Source: Halorubrum sp. 48-1-W
GTDB taxonomy: Archaea > Halobacteriota > Halobacteria > Halobacteriales > Haloferacaceae
NCBI RefSeq assembly: GCF_003287355.1
Contig: NZ_QMIM01000004.1
Location: forward strand, 62,001-126,000
Reading direction: 5' to 3'
DNA: 64,000 bases
Shown here in pieces: positions 1 through 7,804 of this stretch (its first letter is position 1; each line of letters opens with the position of its first letter). The notes beneath the pieces were generated by a model. The model saw nothing but the letters and a program-made list of their open reading frames with translations. It was not told the origin of the DNA and ran no database searches. Position numbers and translations under genes: made by a program.

Positions 1-461
1 AGCGACGCCCAGCACTCCCTCACGCGCCGGAGGAGGTCGGCCTCGCGGACGTTGAGGAACGTCTCCTGTTGGCCGGCGAACGACGAGTCCGGGAGGTCCT
101 CGGCGGTCGCCGAGGAACGCACGGCGACGAACGCCTCCTCGCCGTCCTCGCCCATCTCGCGGTAGCTCTCGAGGATGCCCTCGCGGACCGTCTCGGGGAA
201 CGGGGTCTCCGTGATCAGCTCGCGGGCGGTCGCCTCCGCCTCCCGGAGCGCCGCCGAGTCCTCGGGGTCCACGTCGACGGCGGAGAACAGCTCCTCGTCG
301 ATCTCCGCTTCCTCGATGAACTCGCGGTAGGTCCTCGCCGTGACGACGAATCCCGGCGGGACCGGCAGCCCCGCGCCGATGAGTTCACCCAGCGAAGCCC
401 CCTTGCCGCCGACGGTCCCGATGTCGTCGGCGTCGACGTCGTCCAGCCAGAGTACTGCCAT
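1..461 (-). CDS. ppsA: phosphoenolpyruvate synthase, N-terminal part (runs off the left edge)
   Basis: Only the first 153 codons are inside the window. The reading starts MAVLWLDDVDADD and contains GGKGASLGEL near residue 20 and VPPGFVVTA near residue 35. Around residue 115 comes RSSATAEDLP followed by SFAGQQETFLNV. These are the diagnostic ATP-grasp (PPDK N-terminal) motifs of PEP synthase, which makes PEP from pyruvate and ATP for gluconeogenesis in the cytoplasm. The start at 461 is the only ATG that gives the canonical N-terminus. A TATA-like element lies about 60 bases upstream. The IS607 element ends about 270 bases upstream, so the promoter appears intact. Pyruvate phosphate dikinase has similar N-terminal motifs, but the sequence fits PpsA better. 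Confidence 0.9.
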   Translation of the reverse strand, partial: MAVLWLDDVDADDIGTVGGKGASLGELIGAGLPVPPGFVVTARTYREFIEEAEIDEELFSAVDVDPEDSAALREAEATARELITETPFPETVREGILESYREMGEDGEEAFVAVRSSATAEDLPDSSFAGQQETFLNVREADLLRRVRECWAS

Positions 462-518
462 TCGTATATGCGGTGGATCCACGACCCGCCGTATGAATCT
501 TCCGGACCGAAATCCGAC

Positions 519-527
519 GAATAAAAG
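519..527 (-). promoter_or_regulatory. probable TATA box of ppsA
   Basis: On the minus strand the run TTTTATT lies about 60 bases before the ppsA ATG, in otherwise GC-rich DNA. This fits a haloarchaeal TATA element with a leader of about 35 bases. No other gene could use it. The stretch between here and the IS element at 730 holds no supportable gene. Confidence 0.45.
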
Positions 528-729
528 ATTACTCGACACCGAGTTGTCGGCGTCGACTCGGGCGCCGGGGCTCGGGAGCGACCGGCACGTATCGGCGAAC
601 CCTGTCGTCCGGCAGCGTGCTTCGCCGGCGGCTCGAACGTGAAAGAGGGCCGAACACGTCGCGGGTGTGACGAACCGACGAACGGTCCGTACGTCGCTTC
701 ACGCCTCCGTCCGACCTATACTTACTTCC

Positions 730-1000
730 TGATCGAATATCGGACTCGATCACGTGTTACAGTGGTTGTAACAGCGACGCCCGTGGCACCGTTCCTATTT
801 TCGGCAGTAAACAGCAGTCGCTCTCGTGAATTGAGAGGTGCTGTGTGTCGCTGGTCTTGACACTGAATCTTTACTGCTATTGTTTTTCGTCTCTGTCGGG
901 GTGACAGCAGGCGCTATGAAGCACGACCCGCCACCAGCAATCACCCTCTTTTCGTTAGACTGTCCGAGATACGCTACAGGAGCGTCACCGAACACGAGAC
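730..1000 (-). ncRNA. predicted omegaRNA (reRNA) of the IS607 TnpB
   Basis: In IS605 and IS607 elements the TnpB guide RNA overlaps the 3' end of tnpB and runs to the right end, with the guide just outside. Here the minus strand from the tnpB tail to 730 holds two perfect hairpins: a 6-bp stem with 5-base loop (756-772) and a 7-bp stem with 9-base loop (730-752). After GG at 728-729, the inferred guide reads leftward from 727. The 5' limit is arbitrary, and the RNA itself is inferred from family knowledge. Confidence 0.45.
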
Positions 1001-2534
1001 GCGGGCCAGCGGAACGGCTAGCTGGCACGATTTCAAACTCCCCCGTGTAGGAGGACGTGAAACCGTGTTCCAGCGAGGCCGAACTGCTGAAGAACACGCG
1101 AGCCACGTTGACTGCACCAACGTAGTCCCGATCGGCTTGGAAGCCACAGCGGGTGTTGTCACACCGGAAGTGACCGCCCCACCAAACCTCGAATGCGTGG
1201 TCGGGAGACTTCGTGGTGTGGCCCGTGGAACCGCATCGTGGACACGACCGAGACGTGTTACCCGGATGCACTTTCTCCACGTGTAGTCCGGCGATGTCCG
1301 CTCGATACTCGATTTTCGATATAATCTCTCGGCGTGCCCAAGACGACAATTCCCACGAGAGTTGACCTTCACCACGAGGCGGTGATAGACTCCGCAAGTC
1401 TTCGTGAACAATCGCATCCGCGTCATACACCAACGCGAGTGCGAGGACTTGGTTGGCTACATCGTGAACGAGTTGTTCGCGCTTGTGCCGAATCTTGTTG
1501 TTGACTCGCACGTACTCTGCCTGAACGTGCTTGAACGAGTCTGTGTGGTCACGCCTTTCTCGGCGTAGATATGCTAACTTGGAGTTGAGTTGATTGCGTT
1601 CCCGATCAAGCCGTTTCATCCGTTCGCGCTCTGTATTCTGGATGAAGTACGGGACAGAGAGTTGTTCTCCATTCTTGTTCACAACAACGGCGGTAGCGTC
1701 TTTTCGGAGCCCACCATCAATCGCTAAGATAGTTTCCACGTCGTCTGGTTTTTCTTGGTGTTCAACTTCGATGGGGAACGAGAGTTCGTAGTAGTTGTCT
1801 CCAGTTTTCGTCTGTGTCGGGTGGAAGGAGGGTGCGGAGAGACTGCCGTGTTCGAGGAGTTCATGGAACGCTTCGTAACCTTCCAGTTCGTGTTCTGTCC
1901 ACGTCCAACCACCACGGGTCTCAGGTTTGGGCGTATCGGGCGTTTTGAGTTTGACCGTGAGTGTCTGCGTGTCTTCGTCGTACTCGTATTTGACTGCCTG
2001 CCCGCTCGTCGGGCCGTCGTCTGCGGAGTACGGAAGAATGCCTTTCGAGTACGATGGACAGTCCTGCATCTCAAAGTACGACTCAGGGAATCGACCGTGT
2101 TTGTCGTAGTAGGAATTGAGTTGTCCGATGAGCAGGTCAACGTACCCAGATTTGATGTATTCCTCTGCGTTCCACAGCTGTTCTTTGATTCGCCGGGTAT
2201 GGATGCGGCGAATTTTGTGGTCAGGGAGGACACCTTGGATTGACTGGAAGGCTTCGCGTTTGTCGGCGTGACTGCGAAGTGTCTCTCCGACTGTCTGCAT
2301 CACACAGCGTTTGTACCGTGACGGGAGGTACAGATCAACGTCAGCGAACGCTTCGCCCTCGTCGAAGTATTTCCACGCTTGATACGAGTAATCGGCAACC
2401 CCGGTGAGGTGTTCGGGCGTCCAGTATCGCTCGATAAGCGTATTTGCTACGCTCTTCGTGAGTGTGTCTAATCGAGCGTGGCGCTCTTTCTCTTCGAACG
2501 GGAGTCGGATCGGGAGTGCGAGGTGACTACTCAT
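795..2534 (-). CDS. tnpB: TnpB, RNA-guided nuclease of IS607 element
   Basis: This 579-residue TnpB/OrfB protein looks catalytically intact. The RuvC-like residues are D273 (LAIDGGLRKDA), E378 (VHEDLRSL) and D470 (QADRDYVGAVNVAR). The zinc ribbon uses C431, C434, C458 and C463. The N-terminal 200 residues form the recognition region. About 100 residues follow the last RuvC motif; this Ser/Thr-rich tail overlaps the predicted guide RNA and may be non-essential. Known TnpB proteins cut DNA that matches an RNA guide next to a short adjacent motif, which helps the IS persist after excision. The start overlaps tnpA by 8 bases, implying co-transcription and translational coupling. Confidence 0.92.
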   Translation of the reverse strand: MSSHLALPIRLPFEEKERHARLDTLTKSVANTLIERYWTPEHLTGVADYSYQAWKYFDEGEAFADVDLYLPSRYKRCVMQTVGETLRSHADKREAFQSIQGVLPDHKIRRIHTRRIKEQLWNAEEYIKSGYVDLLIGQLNSYYDKHGRFPESYFEMQDCPSYSKGILPYSADDGPTSGQAVKYEYDEDTQTLTVKLKTPDTPKPETRGGWTWTEHELEGYEAFHELLEHGSLSAPSFHPTQTKTGDNYYELSFPIEVEHQEKPDDVETILAIDGGLRKDATAVVVNKNGEQLSVPYFIQNTERERMKRLDRERNQLNSKLAYLRRERRDHTDSFKHVQAEYVRVNNKIRHKREQLVHDVANQVLALALVYDADAIVHEDLRSLSPPRGEGQLSWELSSWARREIISKIEYRADIAGLHVEKVHPGNTSRSCPRCGSTGHTTKSPDHAFEVWWGGHFRCDNTRCGFQADRDYVGAVNVARVFFSSSASLEHGFTSSYTGEFEIVPASRSAGPRLVFGDAPVAYLGQSNEKRVIAGGGSCFIAPAVTPTETKNNSSKDSVSRPATHSTSQFTRATAVYCRK

Positions 2535-3156
2535 TGATTTCCACCTCCGCTTCCACGGTTTCGACTATCCGCTTGCGTTTTGAGGAGCGCATCCCGTACA
2601 GTTTGCCTGCGAAACTGGCAACGAGTTGTAGGAGGTCGTCAACGAGTTCATCGTGTGCAGTCTTGTCAGTTTCTTCGTTGATGACCGTGATTTCGACGTC
2701 GTACTGGTCGAGGAGGCGTTCGAGGTAGGAGAATCCGAATCGGGTTAGGCGGTCTTGGTAGGTGACGAGGACGCGCCCGTAGTCGGCGTTCTCAGCATCG
2801 TCTAAGAGTTTGTTCAGTCCACGACGGTTCTCGTTGAGACCGCTCCCTACGTCGGTGTATTTGTTTTCAATACTCCAACCGTGGTTGTGTGCGTACTCAG
2901 TGAGCGATTCGAGTTGTCGGTCGAGGTCGCCATCTTGTTTCTGAGCGTGGCCTGAAACGCGCCCGTAAATGGCGACTTTATCGCTTCTCCGCGGCGATTT
3001 TCCTGTGAGTCGTTGAAGTTCAGTGTGTGGAATCCGTCGGTGTCCACCGGGGGTTCGAGAATACTGGATTTGGTCTTCACGACACCACTTTTTGACGGTT
3101 TCACGGTGGACTCCAAGTTCGTCTGCGAACTCTCCGACGGAGTACACCTTTGTCAT
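2527..3156 (-). CDS. tnpA: TnpA, IS607-family serine recombinase
   Basis: This 209-residue protein has an N-terminal MerR-type helix-turn-helix (residues 4-50, YSVGEFADELGVHRETVKKW). A small serine recombinase domain follows, with catalytic Ser68 in YGRVSGHAQ and the arginine motif DRLTRFG near residue 138. This reversed order, HTH before the catalytic domain, is the mark of IS607 TnpA as opposed to ordinary resolvases. It would excise and insert the element through a circular intermediate. It lies directly upstream of tnpB with an 8-base overlap. No frameshift or stop interrupts it, so the element may still move. Confidence 0.92.
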   Translation of the reverse strand: MTKVYSVGEFADELGVHRETVKKWCREDQIQYSRTPGGHRRIPHTELQRLTGKSPRRSDKVAIYGRVSGHAQKQDGDLDRQLESLTEYAHNHGWSIENKYTDVGSGLNENRRGLNKLLDDAENADYGRVLVTYQDRLTRFGFSYLERLLDQYDVEITVINEETDKTAHDELVDDLLQLVASFAGKLYGMRSSKRKRIVETVEAEVEINE

Positions 3157-3225
3157 TACTGCTATTTACTGCTGTTCACTACTTAACAATTCTGATTTTT
3201 GTAACAGTTACGCAACCCTCGAACG

Positions 3226-3290
3226 CGACGGGGGAGCCCGTCACGCCCCGACGGGGGAGCCCGTCACGCCTCGACGGGTGGCGTCACGGC
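3226..3290 (+). repeat. 23-bp period tandem repeat between IS and next gene
   Basis: The unit cgacgggggagcccgtcacg occurs at 3226 and 3249, with a degenerate third copy from 3272. On the minus strand each copy carries GTGACG, and the third one contains the stop codon (TGA, 3284-3286) of the neighbouring gene. The repeat therefore looks like duplications of that gene's 3' end. Confidence 0.85.
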
Positions 3291-4057
3291 TCCGCGAGCC
3301 GCCGTCGTTCGTCCCGGAGGAGCCGCTCCCAGAGGCCGAACAGCCGGCTGTCGAGGCCGTAGGCCGAATCCACGCGGGCGACCCAGGCGTCGTCGGCGAA
3401 GAGCAGTTCCTGGAACCGCCGGATCTCCGGAGAGAGGCGATCGCGGTCGCCGGCGTAGTACGAGAGCGACTCCTCGCGCGCTCGTTCGACGAGGTCGCCC
3501 GGGACCGCGATCCCGTCGGCGCGCGCGGCGTGGACGAACCACTCCAAATGGAGGAGAGCGGCCGCCACGAGGAACCGCTCGCGGAACCCGGAGACGCCGT
3601 CGAGCGCGGGACGCCCGTCGACGAGGACGTCCCGCGGGCGGGAGAACCGCGGGGCGGTCGCGGTCACGCCCGCGGCGGCGGCCACCTCGCGGGCCACCCG
3701 CCGGAGCCGCCACTCGCCGTACCTGACCGGCGCGAGAAGGCCCAGTTCGTACCACAGTGGCATCCACTCGCAGTAGGGTTCGGAGAAGGCGCCGTCCGCG
3801 AGCAGCGTCGTCGCCACCGAGCGCGCTGTCGCCGGCGAGAGGCCGGCCGGGTCTGTCGCCAGCGTCCCCGCGACGCGGTCGCCGTCGACGTCGGTCGCGC
3901 CGGGAAATCCCATCCCCTCGGCGACGTGGCGCGTGTAGGCGCGGCTCGCGGCGTACCAGTCGGCGAAGTCCCGGGGCGCGGTCAGTCGGAGGAGGCCGAG
4001 GACGGTGATGGCGGCCGTAGGTCCGGTAGCCTCAAAACCGCTCCGGCCGGTCGGCAT
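3284..4057 (-). CDS. conserved haloarchaeal hypothetical protein (third gene of minD operon)
   Basis: I do not recognise a family for this 257-residue protein. It is mostly helical and Ala/Arg-rich, with aromatic clusters such as CEWMPLWYELGLL near residue 95 and HLEWFVHAA near 170. It has no clear membrane segment, zinc site or catalytic motif. The ATG at 4057 overlaps the upstream gene by 26 bases; a later start near ITVLGLL is possible, so the first 15 residues are uncertain. Co-orientation and overlap with the 217-residue gene and minD argue for one transcript and a shared role, perhaps in positioning or cell shape. That role is inferred from context only. Confidence 0.7.
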   Translation of the reverse strand: MPTGRSGFEATGPTAAITVLGLLRLTAPRDFADWYAASRAYTRHVAEGMGFPGATDVDGDRVAGTLATDPAGLSPATARSVATTLLADGAFSEPYCEWMPLWYELGLLAPVRYGEWRLRRVAREVAAAAGVTATAPRFSRPRDVLVDGRPALDGVSGFRERFLVAAALLHLEWFVHAARADGIAVPGDLVERAREESLSYYAGDRDRLSPEIRRFQELLFADDAWVARVDSAYGLDSRLFGLWERLLRDERRRLAEP

Positions 4058-4685
4058 CGGGCGAACCGGCGTCGTCGGCGTTCGAGTCGGCGTCGGCGGT
4101 CGACCCGGTCCCCGCGTCCGCGAGCGCGTCGTCCAGTCCCCACTCGGTCGCCCGCTCCCTCGCCTCCGCGCGCGCCTGCTCTCTGATCGCCGCGATCCGG
4201 TCGTCGTCCGCGAGGAACGCCGAGACCGCGTCCGCCTCCTCGCTCTCCTCGTCGGCCAGGCGGTCGGCCGGCGCGGCCTCGCGGGTCCGCTCGGCGAGGT
4301 CGGGGTCGTCGGCGAGTTCCGTCGCCGCCGCCGCGGGCGGAACCCGGAGCGCCTCCTCTTCGTGGGCGGCCCGGAGCGCCTCGGCCCCGACTGCGTGCAG
4401 TTCGACCCGGTACGGGCCGGGAACCGCCAGCTCGGCGAGGGCGTCCGGGCCGCCGCTGTCGGTCACGGTGTTGTATGCGAGGACCGGCACGCCCCCCTCG
4501 AAGGTGAGGACGCCGCGGGCGTCGCCCGCGAGCAACAGCGTCTCCTGGGGGACGATCGTCGCGTATCCGGTCAGCTCCCGGTCGAGCGCGGCCGACAGGG
4601 TGGTCCCGACGTCGGAGACGACCCGCGAGCGGAGGAGGTCCCCGCGCGGGATCTCGAGGACCGGCCCGTCCGTCGACCCGCTCAT
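4032..4685 (-). CDS. MinD-operon partner protein, unknown function
   Basis: This 217-residue acidic protein overlaps minD by ATGA (start 4685, minD stop 4682-4684). Residues 1-110 form a compact mixed alpha/beta region (GYATIVPQETLLLAGDARG, LAYNTV). The rest is a charged Ala/Glu/Arg-rich helical segment with a disordered Asp/Ser tail. No enzyme motif is visible. From memory, Haloferax minD2 is followed by a 4-bp-overlapping partner gene, mapA, that affects motility and shape. The layout here is the same, but homology to MapA is untested. The strict coupling suggests matched stoichiometry with the ATPase. Confidence 0.75.
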   Translation of the reverse strand: MSGSTDGPVLEIPRGDLLRSRVVSDVGTTLSAALDRELTGYATIVPQETLLLAGDARGVLTFEGGVPVLAYNTVTDSGGPDALAELAVPGPYRVELHAVGAEALRAAHEEEALRVPPAAAATELADDPDLAERTREAAPADRLADEESEEADAVSAFLADDDRIAAIREQARAEARERATEWGLDDALADAGTGSTADADSNADDAGSPDADRPERF

Positions 4686-5449
4686 GGGGTGTCGGGGACG
4701 ACCGCGCTCTTGAACCGCGCCGCCACCGCCCGCTCGTCGCCGTCTCGCACTTCGAGCCGGGCGGCCGCCTCGCGGTACCGCTCCGCCGGCTCGCTGTCGG
4801 GCGCGTGCGCCAAGAGCGGTTTTCCCGCGCGCCGGGCCGCCCGGACCACGTCGCTTTCGGGCACCTCCGCGAGCACCGGCCCGCCGAAGTGCCGCCCCGC
4901 CTGCTCGGCGATCTCAGCGGCGGGCTCCCGGACCTTGTTGAGCAGCACGCCGGCCGTCTCCGTGCCGTACGAGCGGGCGTACTCCTGGACCTTCAGCCCG
5001 TCCGAGAGCGCGGGGATCGTCGGTTCGACGACGATCACGACCCGGTCGGCCAACACGATCGGCAACACCGCCGACTTCGAGCCCAGCGCGGCCGGCGAGT
5101 CCAGGAGGAGGACGTCCGTGTCGTGCGCGAGCTCGGCGACGACCGCGCGGAGCCGCGCGGGGTCGGCCGCCTCGAACCCCGCGAGCGAGGTGCCACAGGG
5201 GACGACCGAGAGCCCGAACCGCTCGTAGGTCGCCTCCGAGACGTCGGTCGCGGTCCCCTCGATGAGCAGGTCGTGGAGGGTGACCGCCGCGTCGTCGAGC
5301 CCGGTGTGAAACAGCAGGTTCGCCATCCCGGTGTCGGCGTCGACGACGGTCACGTCGTACTCCTCGGCGAGCGCCATCCCGAGCGCGAGCGTGCTCGTCG
5401 TCTTGCCGGTGCCGCCCTTGCCGCTGGCGACCGCGAACGCCTCGACCAT
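4682..5449 (-). CDS. minD: MinD/ParA-family ATPase
   Basis: This is a 255-residue P-loop ATPase of the SIMIBI MinD/ParA class. The deviant Walker A is KGGTGKTTS (residues 11-19), with the signature Lys11. Switch I is VVDADTGMANL (near 37) and Walker B is VLLLDSPAALGS (near 117). The C-terminus (AARFKSAVVPDTP) is not an obvious amphipathic membrane helix, so it may not bind membrane as bacterial MinD does. Haloarchaea have several MinD paralogues that set the position of archaella and chemosensory arrays rather than FtsZ. The start at 5449 places the P-loop at the expected distance. It heads a three-gene overlapping operon. Confidence 0.88.
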   Translation of the reverse strand: MVEAFAVASGKGGTGKTTSTLALGMALAEEYDVTVVDADTGMANLLFHTGLDDAAVTLHDLLIEGTATDVSEATYERFGLSVVPCGTSLAGFEAADPARLRAVVAELAHDTDVLLLDSPAALGSKSAVLPIVLADRVVIVVEPTIPALSDGLKVQEYARSYGTETAGVLLNKVREPAAEIAEQAGRHFGGPVLAEVPESDVVRAARRAGKPLLAHAPDSEPAERYREAAARLEVRDGDERAVAARFKSAVVPDTP

Positions 5450-5599
5450 GCCTCTACCACCGTGTCGGTCCGCTAAAAACTGTCCATCCGGGGGTGGACG
5501 GTGCGGGTAGTTCGCGGTGTCGACGACGGCGCGACCCCGGGTCCGCGTCCCGCCGCTCCCGAGAACAGCGCTTTTGCGCGTTCGGATCGATACTCCGCC

Positions 5600-6940
5600 A
5601 TGGTCGAAACGATCACCGCCGAGGAGTTCCGCGACATGCTCGACGCGGCGCGACGGGGGGAGCGCTCGTTCACCGTCGTCGACACCCGGCCCGCGGAGAG
5701 CTACGAGGGCTGGCGGATCCCCGGCTCGATGAACTACGTCTACAAGCCCTTCCACCGGTTCGATCCCGACGAGTTCGAGGCGGCGACCGGGCTCGGCCCC
5801 GAGTCGACCGTGGTCACCGTCTGTGCGAAGGGCAAGTCCTCGCACGTGCTCGCCGACGACCTCGCGGCTGACGGCTGGGGGGACGTGTACGCCATTGACG
5901 ACGGCATGCGCGGCTGGTCGGCGGTCTACGACCACACAGCGGTCCCCCTGCCCGACGCCGGCGACGACCCCCTCGACGTCGTCCAGATCCAGCGCCGCGC
6001 GAAGGGGTGTCTGGGGTACCTCGTCGTGGGCGGGCGAGCGGGCGGCGACGACAGCGGCGACGCCATCGCCGATTCCGACGGCTCCAGGGTCGCGGTCGCC
6101 GTCGACGTCTCGCGACACGGCGAGGAGTGGCTCGCTGCGGCCGACGAACACGACGCGTCGATCACGGCCGTGCTCGACACCCACGTCCACGCCGACCACC
6201 TCTCGGGCGGCCGCGCGCTCGCCGACGAGTTGGGCGTCCCCTACGTCCTCCCGGCCGCGGCCGAAGCGCGGGACGTGGCCTACGAGTTCGAGCCGATCGA
6301 ACGCAACGAAACCCTCGACGTCGGCGGGATCGACCTGAAGGCGCTCGCGACGCCCGGCCACACCGACGACATGGCGAGCTACCTCGTCGGGCGCTCGGCC
6401 GTCCTCACCGGCGACACCCTCTTTACCGACAGCGTCGGGCGCACGGAGCTCCAGTTCGCGGCGGGCGAGGACGGCGAGAAGGGAGACGGCGAGAAGGGAG
6501 ACGGCGGGGACGGGAACGACGGGACGGCGGACGGTGAACGGGCGAACGGATCGACAACGGCCGGCGCCAGACGCGGCGCGGAGCGGCTCTACGACTCGCT
6601 CCACGGCACCCTCCTCGCGGAGCCGGACGACGTCGTCGTGCTCCCCGGCCACTTCTCGGTCGCGAACGACGGGACCACCGGGGACGTGGTTCCGGGCGAG
6701 CCGGTGGCGACGACGGTCGGCGCCGTCCGGACCGGGATCGACCTACTCGGGCGGGACCGGGAGCCGTTCGTCGAGGAGATCACGGCGACGCTCCCGGAGA
6801 AGCCGCCGAACTACGAGTCGGTGATCGCGGTCAACCGCGGGGTCGAGTCGCCGGACGACGAGGTCGCTGCGACCGACCTCGAACTCGGTCCGAACCGCTG
6901 TGCGGCCGAGCCCGTGCCGGAGCCCGAAGCCGACGACTGA
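5600..6940 (+). CDS. rhodanese / metallo-beta-lactamase fusion (persulfide dioxygenase-like)
   Basis: This 446-residue protein has an N-terminal rhodanese domain (residues 1-115) with active-site loop VCAKGKSS, so the catalytic Cys is present. An MBL domain follows with metal motif THVHADHLSGG near residue 193, HTDD near 254, GDTLF near 272 and PGHF near 350. The arrangement resembles ETHE1/glyoxalase-II-like persulfide dioxygenases fused to a sulfurtransferase, suggesting sulfide or persulfide detoxification in the cytoplasm. A low-complexity Gly/Asp/Lys insert (near residues 290-325) interrupts the MBL fold and is probably a surface loop made by repeat expansion. The ATG at 5600 gives the canonical rhodanese start. 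It is transcribed divergently from minD. Confidence 0.87.
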   Translation: MVETITAEEFRDMLDAARRGERSFTVVDTRPAESYEGWRIPGSMNYVYKPFHRFDPDEFEAATGLGPESTVVTVCAKGKSSHVLADDLAADGWGDVYAIDDGMRGWSAVYDHTAVPLPDAGDDPLDVVQIQRRAKGCLGYLVVGGRAGGDDSGDAIADSDGSRVAVAVDVSRHGEEWLAAADEHDASITAVLDTHVHADHLSGGRALADELGVPYVLPAAAEARDVAYEFEPIERNETLDVGGIDLKALATPGHTDDMASYLVGRSAVLTGDTLFTDSVGRTELQFAAGEDGEKGDGEKGDGGDGNDGTADGERANGSTTAGARRGAERLYDSLHGTLLAEPDDVVVLPGHFSVANDGTTGDVVPGEPVATTVGAVRTGIDLLGRDREPFVEEITATLPEKPPNYESVIAVNRGVESPDDEVAATDLELGPNRCAAEPVPEPEADD

Positions 6941-6947
6941 CTCGGTA

Positions 6948-7679
6948 CTAGCCGTCCTGGAGTTCGGCCTCCCGCAACGCCTCGTTGAGGTCCTCGCGCA
7001 CGCGCTCGCCGGTCTCGCGGTCCATCGCGGTCGTGACGATCCGGTTCTCCTGAACGCTGGATCCGTCGCGGAGGAGGAGCCGAACGTTGCCGTTCGTGCC
7101 CGCGCGCGTCGCCTTCGCGCGCAGTCCCGTCCGCGAGCCGGTGCCGCCGGCGTCGATCGGGCCGGGAACGACCTTCTTCACGTGCGGGTGTTCGGCCACC
7201 GTCCGGACCGCCCGCCGGCCCTTCCGGTCGCCGATGAGCGTGGAGTGGGACCCGCCGACCTTCTCGCGCGGCGGCGTCTCGACCACCTCCAGCGCGCGGT
7301 CGCCCCGGCGGTCGAGCACCCACTCGACCACGTCGCCGTCGGCGTCCGGCACGCGATAGAACTCGTGGTGGAGCTGTGAGCGCGTCTCCCGGAGGGGTTC
7401 GCGAGCGCCGGCGGCGTACACCGTCTCGGGGCGTTTCCGGCGGACCTCGTCGGCGACGCGGCCGGCGAAGTTGCGCAGTTGGACGTGGCTCAGCTCCTCG
7501 TCGTCCTCGGGGCGGGTCGTGACTGTCGTCCGCCCAACGACGTCGTCCTCCTCGAGCATCGTCAGCTCCGCGCGCGCGTCGGTGAACTCGACGACGACCG
7601 CGTCGCTGTTGGCGGTGTTACAGGTCAGACAGTAGTCCCCGGGCTTCTCCAGTGGGGTCCCACACCGCCGACAGTTCAT
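6948..7679 (-). CDS. zinc-ribbon DUF2103-type protein
   Basis: This 243-residue protein starts with a zinc ribbon (CRRCGTPLEKPGDYCLTC, residues 3-20). A domain follows with GGSHSTLIGDRKG (near 140) and HPHVKKVVPGPI (near 165). This pairing matches the DUF2103 predicted metal-binding family, which is widespread in haloarchaea. The basic motifs (GLRAKATRAG, NVRLLLRDGSSVQENRI) suggest nucleic-acid contact, but no function is established. It converges with the rhodanese/MBL gene with a gap of 7 bases. Its start at 7679 lies upstream of an unrelated membrane-protein pair on the other strand. Confidence 0.8.
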   Translation of the reverse strand: MNCRRCGTPLEKPGDYCLTCNTANSDAVVVEFTDARAELTMLEEDDVVGRTTVTTRPEDDEELSHVQLRNFAGRVADEVRRKRPETVYAAGAREPLRETRSQLHHEFYRVPDADGDVVEWVLDRRGDRALEVVETPPREKVGGSHSTLIGDRKGRRAVRTVAEHPHVKKVVPGPIDAGGTGSRTGLRAKATRAGTNGNVRLLLRDGSSVQENRIVTTAMDRETGERVREDLNEALREAELQDG

Positions 7680-7804
7680 ACCGACAGGGAGGCGCGTGGC
7701 GGATAAAAGGCCGTCCGTTCGGGTTCCCGTCTCGGTCGGGACCGTCCCACGGGATCGGCTCGCCGGAGCAACCCATATTAGTCGATGCCGCCCACAGTGG
7801 ACGT

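Larger units (their letters stand above)
730..3217 (-). mobile_element. IS607-type insertion sequence (tnpA-tnpB)
   Basis: The element carries a MerR-HTH serine recombinase (tnpA) overlapping a complete tnpB, the gene set of IS607. The coding part is certain; the ends are inferred. On the tnpB side the last structures are the hairpins gttaca/tgtaac (756-772) and tgatcga/tcgatca (730-752), followed on the minus strand by GG (728-729). On the tnpA side, gtaac-a-gttac (3201-3211) is followed outward by ccc (3216-3218). GG is the reported IS607 target core. Both ends also carry cagcagtaaa-type subterminal repeats (804-818 on plus; 3158-3178 on minus). G+C is visibly lower than in the neighbours. 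Confidence 0.75.

Noticed and set aside
461-729. Small open frames upstream of ppsA
   Set aside because: Low-complexity Arg/Ser translations without motifs. The interval looks like promoter and IS flank only.
4682-6652. N-terminal extension of MinD to over 650 residues
   Set aside because: The frame stays open over the rhodanese/MBL gene by composition only. The MinD P-loop fits a start at 5449.
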